Of a DNA stretch of 64,000 nucleotides, positions 17,168-28,000 are shown piece by piece (the stretch's first letter is position 1; each line of letters starts with the position of its first letter). Below the pieces are notes generated by a model, which saw only the letters and a list, made by a program, of their open reading frames with translations, was not told the DNA's origin and did not search any database. The position numbers and the translations under genes were made by a program. Origin of the DNA: JAGNXB01 sp942490895 (GTDB lineage: Bacteria > Bacteroidota > Bacteroidia > Chitinophagales > Saprospiraceae); NCBI GenBank assembly GCA_942490895.1, contig CALNZC010000013.1:62001-126000 (forward strand), given 5' to 3'.

Positions 17168-18110
17168 CTGGTAGTTGTTTAATTAAGTTTTTACTGAAGA
17201 GGATAGTTCCTCCGATCATTCCCGGTATCAACAGATTCATAAACCATAAGAGGAGCGTAGCTGCTGCCGCTTGAACAGGGTCAATCATCATGATCCCTCC
17301 CAATAAGACGGCAAACTGAATCCTGGCCATCCATCCTAACGCTGGGGGTAAGGGGAGCACGGTTTGCAAAAAGAAGATGGTAAATGCAAATATGAATAAT
17401 TGCGCAATGGGTTGATCTTCACCCACAAAATACAAGAGCAACACAAACTGATAACTATAGGTAGCATACCTTAATAACGCCCAGCCCCCTGCAGTCGTTA
17501 CAGCTGCAATTCCTAAAATATTCCTAAAATGTTCAATGGCCTGTTTGAAAAAACGATTCAGGATTGCATTATAACGCACCAGGATCAAGCCTATGAGGGG
17601 TATAGAAATACAGATGAGCATCATTGGCCAGTTCCAGTGCACCAACTCCCAGACCATAGCCAACTGCCGAGAAAAGAGAACCACACTAAGACCAATCAAG
17701 GTGATCCAGATTGTCTGAAGGAAGCTGCCGGTTATCGTGGCACTGACTACTCCAGGACGCTGGCCTACTGGAAAAAATAACATCCGTCCCGCAAACTCAC
17801 CCATACGATTGGGCAAGAACATTGACACTGTGATCCCTGCCAATACACTCTGACAAGTCCTTTTTCGTGGAATGGTGCCTGGTTCGCCCAACAGAACATG
17901 AAACTTTTTCATTTCCAGGCCCCAATTCACCGGAACCAGCAGGAGAGCGAGGACCAGGGAGGGCCAGGACAGGGACCAGCCCTCCATGTTCAAGGGCCAT
18001 ATGTCCGCATCCAGTCGCTCCCGGACGACCATTACAAATCCGGTAGTCAGTATCAGGAATAACCCGATTCGGATGTACTTCAACATGGGTCGGGACAAAT
18101 CAGGCTCCAT
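17139..18110 (-). CDS. Lysylphosphatidylglycerol-synthase-like transmembrane protein (UPF0104 / LPG_synthase_TM)
   Basis: The 323-residue protein is highly hydrophobic with about eight membrane segments. It carries the family pattern 'F-L-P-N-R-M-G-E-F-A-G-R' (about residues 97-108), characteristic of the flippase-like membrane domain of MprF and its stand-alone relatives. It lacks the soluble aminoacyl-transferase domain, so lipid transport or an unknown role is more likely than lipid aminoacylation. The ATG at 18110 was chosen; a GTG at 18152 would overlap the divergent ruvC gene. First gene of the minus-strand cluster leading to DUF3108, DUF4230 and rhodanese. Confidence 0.8.
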   Translation of the reverse strand: MEPDLSRPMLKYIRIGLFLILTTGFVMVVRERLDADIWPLNMEGWSLSWPSLVLALLLVPVNWGLEMKKFHVLLGEPGTIPRKRTCQSVLAGITVSMFLPNRMGEFAGRMLFFPVGQRPGVVSATITGSFLQTIWITLIGLSVVLFSRQLAMVWELVHWNWPMMLICISIPLIGLILVRYNAILNRFFKQAIEHFRNILGIAAVTTAGGWALLRYATYSYQFVLLLYFVGEDQPIAQLFIFAFTIFFLQTVLPLPPALGWMARIQFAVLLGGIMMIDPVQAAAATLLLWFMNLLIPGMIGGTILFSKNLIKQLPDVRTAYRIP

Positions 18111-18139
18111 AAGGTTAAAAGTATCACTAATTTTAGGCG

Positions 18140-18703
18140 ATGAGTGATTCACCTCTTCGGATCCTGGGAATTGACCCCGGGACCAATTTTCTTGGATATG
18201 GCGTCTTGGATGTGAGAGGGAAAACCCTTCATGTTTTAGAGACCGGCGTACTCACGTTGACTCATTTGACAACATCATCGGAAAAACTCAAACGCATCTT
18301 TGATCGCACCCAATCACTGATCTTACAGCATTCGCCTAGTGAATTAGCTATTGAAGCACCTTTTTTTGGTAAGAATGTACAGTCCATGCTTAAACTTGGC
18401 CGTGCTCAAGGTGTGTCCATTGCGGCTGCGCTCTCTCAGAATATTCCCTATACGGAATATGCCCCACGTAGTGTAAAACAAGCCGTTACAGGAAAAGGCG
18501 GGGCGACAAAGGAACAGGTGGCCGCCATGCTGGAACACATTCTGAATATCACTGTTCGTGGGGAGTTGAGTGAAGACGCCAGTGATGCACTTGGCGTCGC
18601 GGTCTGTCACTATTATCAACTCACCGGCAAATTCAATACTCCTGGAAAAGGAGGTAGCTGGTCCTCCTTCCTCAAACAAAACCCCAAGCGAATCCTACCC
18701 TAG
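18140..18703 (+). CDS. ruvC: Holliday junction resolvase RuvC
   Basis: The 187-residue protein has the four acidic catalytic positions of RuvC: Asp12 in 'GIDPGTNFLGYG', Glu in 'LAIEAPFFGKN', and the Asp pair in 'EDASDALGVAVCHY'. 'YAPRSVKQAVTGKGGATKEQV' is the typical substrate-binding stretch. It cleaves Holliday junctions symmetrically with RuvAB during recombination and repair. It is divergent from the flippase-like gene across only 29 bp, and its 3' end overlaps the convergent HIT gene by 4 bp. Confidence 0.96.
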   Translation: MSDSPLRILGIDPGTNFLGYGVLDVRGKTLHVLETGVLTLTHLTTSSEKLKRIFDRTQSLILQHSPSELAIEAPFFGKNVQSMLKLGRAQGVSIAAALSQNIPYTEYAPRSVKQAVTGKGGATKEQVAAMLEHILNITVRGELSEDASDALGVAVCHYYQLTGKFNTPGKGGSWSSFLKQNPKRILP

Positions 18704-19101
18704 GGTTGTTCTAATCGTGCGTTCACCTTATTGGCCAATGCTTGCATTTCTTCGGGCGAAACAGTGACTGGCGGGTTCTTAAAATTGAGGTCGCTAACCT
18801 GATTGATGGGCACCAGATGAATATGGGTATGCGGTACTTCCAGACCGATCACCGCCACTCCAATGCGGGCACAAGTGACTTCCTGTTCCAAAGCGAGGGC
18901 TACTTTTTTGGCGAATAGCATCAGACCAGTCAGCTCTTCATCCTCCATACGGAAGATATAATCTGACTCTTCTTTTGGGATCACCAGAGTGTGCCCTTTC
19001 GCTAGAGGCCGGATATCCAGAAAGGCAAGATACTTCTCGCTTTCAGCCACTCGATAACAAGGGATTTCACCTTCAATGATGCGTGTAAAGAGGGTAGGCA
19101 T
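18700..19101 (-). CDS. HIT-family nucleotide-binding hydrolase
   Basis: The 133-residue protein ends its core with the histidine triad 'HTHIHLVPI' and starts 'TLFTRIIEGEIPCYRVAES', as in HinT/Fhit-like purine nucleoside phosphoramidases. It hydrolyses nucleotide-linked phosphoramidate or dinucleotide substrates in the cytoplasm. The ATG at 19101 is preferred over one at 19125, which would overlap greA. It lies 4 bp after greA, so the two are co-transcribed. Confidence 0.93.
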   Translation of the reverse strand: MPTLFTRIIEGEIPCYRVAESEKYLAFLDIRPLAKGHTLVIPKEESDYIFRMEDEELTGLMLFAKKVALALEQEVTCARIGVAVIGLEVPHTHIHLVPINQVSDLNFKNPPVTVSPEEMQALANKVNARLEQP

Positions 19102-19105
19102 GAGC

Positions 19106-19588
19106 TTATTTCGTTCTGGCTGCAATATCCTTGATCAGAAATGACACAGTTCCGGCGGGTGTTTCAACCAGGGCGGTATCACCGACCGCCTTCCCCAGCA
19201 AGCCTTGACCGATCGGAGAACTGGCTGAGATCTTTTTCATCTTCAGATCGGCTTCAGATTCAGAAACCAACTGATAGGTCATTTCTTTGCCGGTCTTTTC
19301 ATTGGCAATAGTGACGAATGCCAACAGGACCACTTTGCTAGTGTCCAGTTGGGTTTCATCGAGAATCCTCACATTGGCGAGGGTCTTTTCCAGCTCGTTT
19401 ATCTTCATTTCGAGCATTCCCTGAGCATCTTTTGCAGCATCATACTCAGCGTTCTCAGAAAGATCTCCTTTCTCCCGGGCTTCGGAGATAGCCATAGAAA
19501 TTTCCTTTCTTCCGGAAGTCTTCATCTCGTCAAGTTCACCTTTCAGGCGATCGTAACCCTCTTGGGTGAGGTAGGTAATTTGAGACAT
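19106..19588 (-). CDS. greA: Transcription elongation factor GreA
   Basis: The 160-residue protein matches GreA in length and motifs: N-terminal 'YLTQEGYDRLKGELDEMK', coiled-coil tip 'EAREKGDLSENAEYDAAKDAQG' with its acidic residues, and C-terminal 'SPIGQGLLGKAVGD'. It enters the RNA polymerase secondary channel and stimulates cleavage of backtracked transcripts. The start at 19588 fits the family; the longer open frame to 19696 adds unrelated sequence. It is followed after 4 bp by the HIT gene. Confidence 0.96.
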   Translation of the reverse strand: MSQITYLTQEGYDRLKGELDEMKTSGRKEISMAISEAREKGDLSENAEYDAAKDAQGMLEMKINELEKTLANVRILDETQLDTSKVVLLAFVTIANEKTGKEMTYQLVSESEADLKMKKISASSPIGQGLLGKAVGDTALVETPAGTVSFLIKDIAARTK

Positions 19589-19694
19589 AACAAATCGTTC
19601 TAGTGGTAAATACCGAATAGAATGTACGGAACTTCTGGAAACCATGATAATTGGGGCTCCAAAAGGCCTACTTCTTCGGCTAGACGTATAACAC

Positions 19695-19728
19695 AAAGAA
19701 CGTTTCTGCCTGGACAGAAACGTTCTTT
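19695..19728 (-). terminator. Perfect inverted repeat, likely terminator of the PorV-family gene
   Basis: A perfect 14-bp stem (19695-19708 with 19715-19728) with a 6-nt loop lies 31 bp beyond the stop of the minus-strand PorV-family gene. The following sequence is only modestly T-rich. It also insulates greA, whose start lies about 110 bp further on. Confidence 0.65.
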
Positions 19729-19758
19729 GCGACCCAAAAATACGGGTTTATTTAGTTC

Positions 19759-20805
19759 TTACAAATTGATCCGCACACCGATGTTGTGTGAACCTTTGTA
19801 CAGCTTGGTCACGCGATATCCATAATCGATTGCCAAAGAATGATCTGGGTTGTCCCGATTGATGGGCAAAACGAGGCTTGCTCCAGCAGCAACACCAGTG
19901 TATAACGGGCTATTTTCGGCTGTAGTGGATGTTGTTCCAATTTCATAGCGGTATGCACCACGAATGATGAACATCTCTCGGATCGCCAGTTCGACTCCAC
20001 CACCCAGATTATCCCGGGAGAAGGAATTAGACGTGAAATTGCCCAAAGCAGTCAAACGATTCCGTTCACCCAGATAAAAATCATAGGAGAGGCCGATATT
20101 CAACATAGATGGCAATTCAAAACGAGAGACCCGCTGTAAAATTCGAATGGTTGTTCCATTCGCATTCGGGTTGGGCACCTCAAGTGACAGTCCTTCACCA
20201 TTAAAACGGAGAGGTCCCCCTACATTCCGAAGGGAGATACCCATTTTAAAGTTATCACGTTCACCGGTCACATATTGGACTCCAGCATCCAGGGCAAATC
20301 CAAAGGCACTTACGTTAGAAAGTCCTTCAGATACCCCACGAGCCAGAATACCAACAGATACCTTATTGGCAAACATGTGTGAGTATCCCATCCCCAGATT
20401 GAAGTAGGAAGGGGAGAATGTCGCACCTGTACCTGCAGGTTGCGCATCTGTGGTCACATTGATATCACCAAAGCTCAGGCTCATCAAACTCAGTCCAAAT
20501 GCACCATTTTTTCCGACCTTTTGAGCCAGTCCAACTGCATTAAAACTAATGTCTGCACCTTCCAGATAGCGGGTGTGTGCAATATTGACTTCTGTGCGAT
20601 TGATCCGTGACAATCCGGCGACATTCAACCGCATTGCCTCAACTCCAGTAACAAAACTGGTATTGAGCCCATGAACTCCGGCCATCCGGGCCCAAGGCAC
20701 CATCAACAACTGCGCAGCTCCAGCTTCGCCCTGACGATCAGGGTTGCCGGCAAACAGGAAGCTGGTCAGGCAGATCCCAAACAAGGCAGCGTATAACTTC
20801 TTCAT
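19759..20805 (-). CDS. PorV/PorQ-family outer-membrane beta-barrel protein
   Basis: The 348-residue protein has a signal peptide (MKKLYAALFGICLTSFLFA). It then shows the PorV/PorQ-family start, with 'GAAQLLMVPWARMAGVHGLNT' and 'MRLNVAGLSRINRTEVNIAHT', the latter replacing the usual 'NPAGLA' turn. Repeated amphipathic strands run to a terminal 'GSHNIGVRINL' with a C-terminal aromatic/hydrophobic strand pattern. PorV is the outer-membrane shuttle that receives cargo from the T9SS translocon; paralogs often accompany specific cargo. Here it lies directly downstream of the large exported protein and the TonB receptor, so it is a candidate partner for that cargo. It may be a structural paralog rather than the core PorV. 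Confidence 0.82.
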   Translation of the reverse strand: MKKLYAALFGICLTSFLFAGNPDRQGEAGAAQLLMVPWARMAGVHGLNTSFVTGVEAMRLNVAGLSRINRTEVNIAHTRYLEGADISFNAVGLAQKVGKNGAFGLSLMSLSFGDINVTTDAQPAGTGATFSPSYFNLGMGYSHMFANKVSVGILARGVSEGLSNVSAFGFALDAGVQYVTGERDNFKMGISLRNVGGPLRFNGEGLSLEVPNPNANGTTIRILQRVSRFELPSMLNIGLSYDFYLGERNRLTALGNFTSNSFSRDNLGGGVELAIREMFIIRGAYRYEIGTTSTTAENSPLYTGVAAGASLVLPINRDNPDHSLAIDYGYRVTKLYKGSHNIGVRINL

Positions 20806-20846
20806 AGAAACCCGTTTTCTGGTTTTGCTTTGAGGGGTATAGTGAA

Positions 20847-20885
20847 GACTGGGAGCATTCTGCCATGAGCATCATGCTCCCAGTC
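20847..20885 (-). terminator. 12-bp inverted repeat between the large exported protein and the PorV-family gene
   Basis: A perfect 12-bp stem (20847-20858 with 20874-20885) with a 15-nt loop starts 6 bp after the stop of the large gene. No T-run follows, so it may be an mRNA-stabilising or attenuating hairpin that allows partial read-through rather than a full terminator. Confidence 0.5.
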
Positions 20886-20890
20886 AGCAA

Positions 20891-23800
20891 TTAAAGTTTA
20901 GATGGATCAAACTGACGTTGAACACCGAACCACTTTAAAGTTCGTTCTCCAACACCCGGAACATCTACATGAATGAGGTAAATTCCACTAGCCACGGGAA
21001 TGCCTTTGTCGTTATTCAGGTCCCACTCCAAATTAGGAATAATTTGCGTGGTACCCACAGCAGCATTCGTTCTTTCTGACTGGGAAACACCCATTTCATT
21101 TCGGTTGAACCGTCGTATGAACTTACCATCCAAGGTATAAATGGAGACCGTCGCAACAGCAGGAAGATTGGTGATCTTGACTGTGGTGGCGAACTCATTA
21201 TTCTCATAATAGGATAAACCGTAATAAGGGTTAGGTACGACATCGATAGCCGCAAGCAATTCTGGATAACCTGGAGGTTGTACAGGATTGGCTTCACGCC
21301 CTTCAATTGTCCACTCATAAGCCGGAAGCTTCTGGTTTTCAAATGTACCAGGAGCGATGGCATAAGACCGGTCAACCCGAAGCTTTGTCACCATTTGGTT
21401 GGGGATCAAACCAGCCGACCATGACGTCAGGAACGAATTCTCTGTCAGGATAGGCATAGATGTCCATGTCACCTGTCGGAGCGTGGTGATCGGCAAACCG
21501 GAAATACCCGGCTTGAGCAACTTCACATGGTATTCAGCACACTCGTCATACTTGTCTCTGGTGACATAAATGGTATGTTGACCACCGTAAACGTTCACCA
21601 ATGGAATGGTAATATCTCCATCAAGAATATCCTCATCAGAAGGATTCCAGATCATATCACGACCATTGGCACCCAACGTGAAGTTGGCTCCAGGGAAAAG
21701 ATCATTGATCACGTCAGGATAGAATACAGAGTTTTCTCCGTAGAAAATATTCAATCGTTCGCCGGTTTCGACATCCACTGCATAACCCGGGAACCAACCC
21801 AAACCAGTGGTACTCGGATCATAGACCGGGTCGCCATTGGCATCAGGCATTAATTCCAGGCTGGCATGTGCTCGCAGCTTCATATGGCTGGCGTTCCCTT
21901 CAATGGGAAGATCAGGAATACCAGTACCGGTGTAGTTCTTGTATACGTCACTCGCCGTTTCCACGACGATACACCGACTCCATTTTGTCCGATCAGATGT
22001 GAAGACAATATCGACGTTATTCAGAGAGTCAAGTGCGTTCTTCTTGTTCTGTGTCACCTGTGAGTTTGAAGAACTCACCCAGGCCGGAGTGATCAAAGGA
22101 AGAGTTGCATCCGGATCGAGTTGATAGCCACAGAGTACATAGGGATACCATGTTCCCCCGGCTACACTGCTGAAGGCCTGCTGAGGATCTAGATCAAAGA
22201 AGAATCCATTATTAGCTTCAATATCATCTGTCGGAATGAAATTGATAAATGTTCCATCAATCAAGGCACCATACCATTGCTGCCCTGTGGTGGAGGCATA
22301 GTCTAATTCGCCACCGATCAAGCCGTTTCGGGCTTCGATCTTCGCACCTGCATAAGGTGTCTGTCCAAGAGTAATGGAAATGCCGTATTCACGGAAGACC
22401 TGCTCATTGACTTTTGACAGTCCGATATCCGGGTTGGAAATCACGGTGTTACCGGCATTATCCATGTATTCCAGAATCCAGGTAGCCTGATCTGAAAGTA
22501 CACCCGTGGATTCTACGGCAGGATCCTCCATCAGGAGACGATAACGGCCATCGCGCACTGCAAAAGGATTGAACACTTTCACGTTCACTGGAGCATGTCC
22601 ACCTTCATAGCGAATTCGTCCATCGAATGAACCGCTGAGCAAGAGCTCATACATATCATCTTCCAAGTCCAGGAAGTTACCACCGGCACCTTCGCCATCA
22701 AGACGAGTCACCTGGAAGCCATCTCCATATGCACTATTGAAATTAATGTCTGTAATCGGTCTTGGTGTCACCTTGTATACGCGGACGTTATTTCGACCTT
22801 CGAGGTATGCAGTCCGTTGTCCAACTGGAGGTTCTACCGAGAAATCAAAGTCCCCGAAATTGTTGTGCGCATAGGCGACAACGGTATAGTAGTAATCCCG
22901 GTGGTTGATCAGGGTTCTGTCCGATTTGGCAAACAGATCTTCTGTGATCCGGAATGTATGGCGGATTCCTTGGTCCTGGCCGTTCACTTCGAGAGTGGGT
23001 AGCCAGACAGGGTTTTCAATGTCCGCAAACTTGGTTGATGCCCAGTTGTAGATCTTCCCAATACCATTTTGGATATCGACCTGATAAGCCAATTGGGCCT
23101 TCTCAGCATTCCCCAATTCAGAAAGTGAAACGTTAGCATTGGCCAATTGATAAATCTTATATCCTTCAAACTTGTACAGACGCTCTGACTCAGGCAGGTT
23201 TGTTGGTGCACGAAGATCCAGATCCTGGTAAGCTTCAAATGCGTTGTTGGTGATCAGCGTATCTGGCTCATTGCTCAAAACAGCAATGATCTGCTCATCC
23301 AGCTCCACCCAATCCATGTTCGGGGCATCCGGACCATCGGTGATGGCGAAGCAGTTATCGAACAGAGCCTGAGCGATACCATCTGCGAATAACAGACGGT
23401 CAAGACTTGGGCAAGGGTAATCTTCATCAGGAACAAAGACAACTCCGATAATCAATTCGTTGATTGCACCTGGCTTCAGTTCAAATGGACCAGAAGCTTG
23501 CAGTGTCCGGCGATCTCCGAATTCGAGGTCAGCTGTACACATACTCCATCCAGTCACATCATTGGGTGCTTCTGGAAAGGCATAGTTGGTAATTTCCTGA
23601 CTCAGGACGTTATAACCACTGCCACCTTCGGTGAATCGTGTACCATCCTTCCAGGAACCAGACATAAAGCGATAGTATTCCCGGAAGTTATCCGGATCCG
23701 TCATCGCTTCGGGCCATGTACCAGCATCACCACCACCTCCACGGTTGTAGTAGGTGAAGGAGGACATCCCCAGCTCTCTATAGATCGGCTGTTCAATAGG

Positions 23801-24973
23801 TTCTCCTTCAAAATAGATGGTATCGTAGCCAATAATATCATTCAAGTCCAGTGGGCCACGGAAGTAATCCACACCCAGAATCGGCACTTTATCACAATAG
23901 GTTGGTGTTCCCTGGGCGCAGTTACAGTTCGGGAAGCCATCCAGGGCGTCCTCATTGTAAACAAACATGAGGCTTTCATTCACATCGCAACCGATGTAGT
24001 CATCGGTAGAGCAACCCAAATCCGGATCGACCCACATGGCAAAAAAGGTACTATCCAATGGCTGGGTTCCCCTGTTGATCAGGCGATACCGCTGGAAGGT
24101 CATGTCATTGACTTCGTCATTGGTCGCATAGGCAAATGCCTGCACCTGTACTTCCATACGAAGAGGCTCAGGACTACTTGTTTGCGTATGGTCATTACCG
24201 GCATCGTTGTAGATCCAGAAGATCATCTGATCCGGATAACGGGGGTCATCCTCACACTTACGAATGCCTATCCGTGGATAGTCACCTGCCAATGGATCAT
24301 AGATACCGTCTTTGTCCTGATCCCAGAAATCGGCCAGGGCACCAAACTGGTTGTTTGGAAGCGAGAAATTAAATCCTTCTTCAAACCAGGGATTTCCCAA
24401 AGCAGGCCAATACAGGACGTTGTCCGGAAATTTATCTCTTTCTGATGGATCAACGCGTCCGGTCACCGGATCACGATTGAGGATATAAAACCGACGAGCA
24501 TCGTCAATTTCATCCCCTGTCACCTCAAAGTGGCGGTCCCAGTTGAGACAGATAGAGTCAAAAGTCGTTCCTCCCTGTGATTCATCCAATGGGCCAGGAT
24601 AGTAATCGTTACCACTTTGGCGGTACGTTTGAGCCGCAACCTTCAGGTTATCACCAGGAGCAAAACCACCCAGCCAGACAGAACCGGCAAAAATGGCACT
24701 CACTTCAGCCTGTCCGGAGGCTGGATCCACCTTTGGAACAATATAACGTCCGGAAGTAAGATCCCACCAAACGTCTCCTCCACCCAACAATCGAGCGCGA
24801 ACGTTATTGATATCCATATCCGTAGAGGATCGGGATTGCGCACAGTCCTCACGGAGAGTGGCCTTGTGAGTCTTGCCTCCAATTTTACCTTGGTTGGGAT
24901 TGATGTTGGCAAATACCGGCACCAAGAATGTCGCCAGCATGAATCCCAAGACACAGCGTTTCAAATTTTTCAT
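20891..24973 (-). CDS. Large exported surface protein with T9SS type A-like C-terminal domain
   Basis: The 1360-residue protein begins with a signal peptide (MKNLKRCVLGFMLATFLVPVFA). The N-half holds a Bacteroidota surface-protein block ('INNVRARLLGGGDVWWD', 'FAGSVWLGGF', a DxDxDG-like calcium site 'DQDKDGIYDP'). A long beta-rich middle follows, and the last ~100 residues match the FlgD-Ig/type A sorting-like fold ('VSIYTLDGKFIRRF', 'GIPVASGIYLIHVDVPG'). The tail after that fold is longer than in standard type A signals. An ATG at 25003, which overlaps the receptor stop as TAATG, would add ten residues. It lies between a TonB receptor and a PorV-family gene on one strand, so it is probably a secreted partner of that receptor. 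The enzymatic role, if any, is unknown. Confidence 0.78.
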   Translation of the reverse strand: MKNLKRCVLGFMLATFLVPVFANINPNQGKIGGKTHKATLREDCAQSRSSTDMDINNVRARLLGGGDVWWDLTSGRYIVPKVDPASGQAEVSAIFAGSVWLGGFAPGDNLKVAAQTYRQSGNDYYPGPLDESQGGTTFDSICLNWDRHFEVTGDEIDDARRFYILNRDPVTGRVDPSERDKFPDNVLYWPALGNPWFEEGFNFSLPNNQFGALADFWDQDKDGIYDPLAGDYPRIGIRKCEDDPRYPDQMIFWIYNDAGNDHTQTSSPEPLRMEVQVQAFAYATNDEVNDMTFQRYRLINRGTQPLDSTFFAMWVDPDLGCSTDDYIGCDVNESLMFVYNEDALDGFPNCNCAQGTPTYCDKVPILGVDYFRGPLDLNDIIGYDTIYFEGEPIEQPIYRELGMSSFTYYNRGGGGDAGTWPEAMTDPDNFREYYRFMSGSWKDGTRFTEGGSGYNVLSQEITNYAFPEAPNDVTGWSMCTADLEFGDRRTLQASGPFELKPGAINELIIGVVFVPDEDYPCPSLDRLLFADGIAQALFDNCFAITDGPDAPNMDWVELDEQIIAVLSNEPDTLITNNAFEAYQDLDLRAPTNLPESERLYKFEGYKIYQLANANVSLSELGNAEKAQLAYQVDIQNGIGKIYNWASTKFADIENPVWLPTLEVNGQDQGIRHTFRITEDLFAKSDRTLINHRDYYYTVVAYAHNNFGDFDFSVEPPVGQRTAYLEGRNNVRVYKVTPRPITDINFNSAYGDGFQVTRLDGEGAGGNFLDLEDDMYELLLSGSFDGRIRYEGGHAPVNVKVFNPFAVRDGRYRLLMEDPAVESTGVLSDQATWILEYMDNAGNTVISNPDIGLSKVNEQVFREYGISITLGQTPYAGAKIEARNGLIGGELDYASTTGQQWYGALIDGTFINFIPTDDIEANNGFFFDLDPQQAFSSVAGGTWYPYVLCGYQLDPDATLPLITPAWVSSSNSQVTQNKKNALDSLNNVDIVFTSDRTKWSRCIVVETASDVYKNYTGTGIPDLPIEGNASHMKLRAHASLELMPDANGDPVYDPSTTGLGWFPGYAVDVETGERLNIFYGENSVFYPDVINDLFPGANFTLGANGRDMIWNPSDEDILDGDITIPLVNVYGGQHTIYVTRDKYDECAEYHVKLLKPGISGLPITTLRQVTWTSMPILTENSFLTSWSAGLIPNQMVTKLRVDRSYAIAPGTFENQKLPAYEWTIEGREANPVQPPGYPELLAAIDVVPNPYYGLSYYENNEFATTVKITNLPAVATVSIYTLDGKFIRRFNRNEMGVSQSERTNAAVGTTQIIPNLEWDLNNDKGIPVASGIYLIHVDVPGVGERTLKWFGVQRQFDPSKL

Positions 24974-25002
24974 TCTACGCGGTTTTTTTAAGCATTCAAC
25001 CA

Positions 25003-28000
25003 TTAAAATTCAAATATGGCACCGATGAAAATTCGACGGGGAAGGTTAAAGAACCCTGGATTCAATACAGCCCAGCTGTACACATCCAGGTAATAACTCG
25101 GGTCACGACCTACATCTTCCAGCGTTTTGACGGCACCTTCTCCAAATGTGGAGGCCAGGAATCCATCATCATCCGCTGAACCGGAGGCACTATACACACC
25201 GAGTACATTCCTTACATCAAGAACATTCTGTACCCGCAGATAGGCATTCAGCCAAAGTGGGTGAGCGTTCTCAATATTCTTGTTGGTCAGATCGAAACGT
25301 TTGTCGATCCGCATATCCAGGTTAAATCGCCAGGGCAAACGGTTTCCGTTAATCGTTCCGGAGTTTCCGGATCCACCAAAGGTCGTTGGCACCAGGTTCT
25401 TTGTATAAGGGCGTCCAGAAACGGCACTCGCCTGCAAGTTGATACCGGCATCCTGAAGGATGTCTGCACCCATGACACGAGGACCGTTATACTTTTTGCC
25501 TCTTCCGTAACGATAATCCAACACCATGTTGAAGGTGTGGCGTTCATCATAACTGAAGGGGAACAGGGTACGAATGTTCAATCCACGGTTTGTCAAACCG
25601 CTTTGTGAGTTTGCATCAGACCCAGTTCCATCTGCGAACTGCAGTGTGTAGTTGGCATTGATCTGAACGTTGTTCGTGCGACGAAGGTCATATTCAATGG
25701 TAAAGGCCTTTACTGTACCAAAGTCAATGTTGCCATAGGTATCGTAGTTACTGACCGGAGCTGGAACATACAATACTGTACGACGCTGGATCAGATCACG
25801 TAATTCGCGATAATATGCAGATAGACGAAGTGCTGAAGAGTTGGTCAGCTTTTGCTGGAATCCAACTTCATACACGATAGTCCGTTCAGGCTGCAGATTC
25901 GGGTTGTTAGCCGGAGTCCTGCCCTGATCTTCAAAATAGAAGTAGTTCAGTGGGGTAACAATAGTGTTGGATGTCGGGCGACTGATCAACACATCGTAGT
26001 TGGCAAAGAAATTCGACTCATTTGAAATCGGAAAAGAGAAGGCCAAACGAGGGACCCAAAACAGCTTTGATTTGTAATCTTCAAAGGACGTTGATGGCAC
26101 GTAGTTCGGAGAACGAATGTCCCGAATATTTCCATCCTGCTCCGCATAATACGGTGTGGACGTAGACGTACCATAAATGGCTGTACCGTCCGGAGCAGGA
26201 GCTCCATTTGGATAGTACCATTGGTCACCGACACGGAAAGATTTGATTTCAGTGGAACCGTCCTGTTCGACATACACTTTATAGTCATCCCCGATATTCG
26301 CTGGCTTAGACTCTTGCAGAACAGAGCTGTAGTAGTTGTCTGCTGTCATAATGTCATACAGGGCATATTGATCTTTCAGTACGGATGTATTGGCATCGTA
26401 ACGGTCTGCACGCAAACCCAAACGGAAGATGATATCCTTGAATTGAAACTTGTCCTGTACCCACATACCGAGGTAGGTTGGTCTCCAGGCTCCGACATTG
26501 TATTCGCGGCGACCTGTAACCTCATCGACAGCCCAGAAATCGTCAAACGAGACATTTCCACTCAATCGATTTCCGAGGTAGTCGTAACCGTAATACCCGA
26601 GCAGTCCCTGATCATTCAATTCTCGTGCGGAGAAAAGATCCAGAGACATATCTGAAGGATCGATCTCATCGACATCGACATATTCATTATTGGCAATCCC
26701 CAGCTTTGCACGAATGGAGCGCCAGAATTGACCGGCTACATCTGATGAACGCAATTCATACTCCCCAATCATCAAACCGGGAATAACAGCTGATTCAAAA
26801 GAGTCAATAGCCCCTCCTTCATAATCCAGACCGACAATATTCTCATTGGCTTTCAATCCAGCCAGCACCCATAGACGGTTCGGGCTGATTACGTAAGCAC
26901 GGTTATCCCGTTGCTCGTACATCGCACCAATGGTCAGGGTATGACGCCCTTTGGCTGAACCACCAGGCAAGAGATCAAAAGAAAGTCCACCGGTAAAGGT
27001 GACAGTTTTGTCTTCTGTCTTCACGAATCGATTGTAGACAGTATGGATGTTATTAAAGTACCCGTAAATAGAAGTCAGGTTCGTCGGAATGAAACCGTTT
27101 CGGGCCAGATAAGCACCATCGTCTTCGGTATCGGAAGGAATCAATGAATTGTAGAGCGACAAACCGGGGTTTGTACTATTGCTCGCATCAAAACCCCGGA
27201 AATTTCTTGCATAACCGGTATGACCATAGAAGGCAATTGTCGAATCCTGCCCATTCGAACCAGGCACATTATAGGAAACTACACCTTCAGATGGTGTATA
27301 GTCATAGTTGAATTTACCCAGGTGGCCATAATCAAAGAACCGATCCTCATGTCGTGGATCATAGTTCGTACTGTTGTTGAATTCATATGCAAACTGCATA
27401 TAGTAGGAAGCATTCTGAATCACTGAAGAACTCGCTTCTCCGCTGGCATTCGTTGAGCGACCCAGACGATGACGCAGTCTGGATAATACCCGGTAGGTAT
27501 TGTCATAGTTCGTCGGGTTGTACTGCGTGTTCAATAGTGTCCAGTCTGCACCACCCGAACCAGATCCTGTATTGTGTCCGTTATAACTAGGGGTAAACTT
27601 GTCTACGATCTGGTTTAACGTACCCGTGATCGCCAGATCGATATTCTTGTTGAAACGGAAATCCAGCTTGGATGTCACATCCAATTGCTTTTCCCGTTCG
27701 TTTGGTCTTGTTTTGAGGAGTTCAACATCGTTATCTCCAATCTGCTCAGCTGTGGGGACCAATACATTGTTTGACCCGATACGCTCCAACGGATTTGCTT
27801 CGATCTCCTTGAGCTTCTCATCCTTGATGACATATACACCAGTGGCAGAAGGCCCATCATCCTCACGTGTCCGGTAACGACCGGAAAGACGGAATCCAAG
27901 AATTGGATCACCATCGCTCTTTTTCCAGATCGGTCCAGATACATAGCCATTGACCATATTGTAACCGAATGCGTCCAGATACTGGGATGTTTCCAATTCA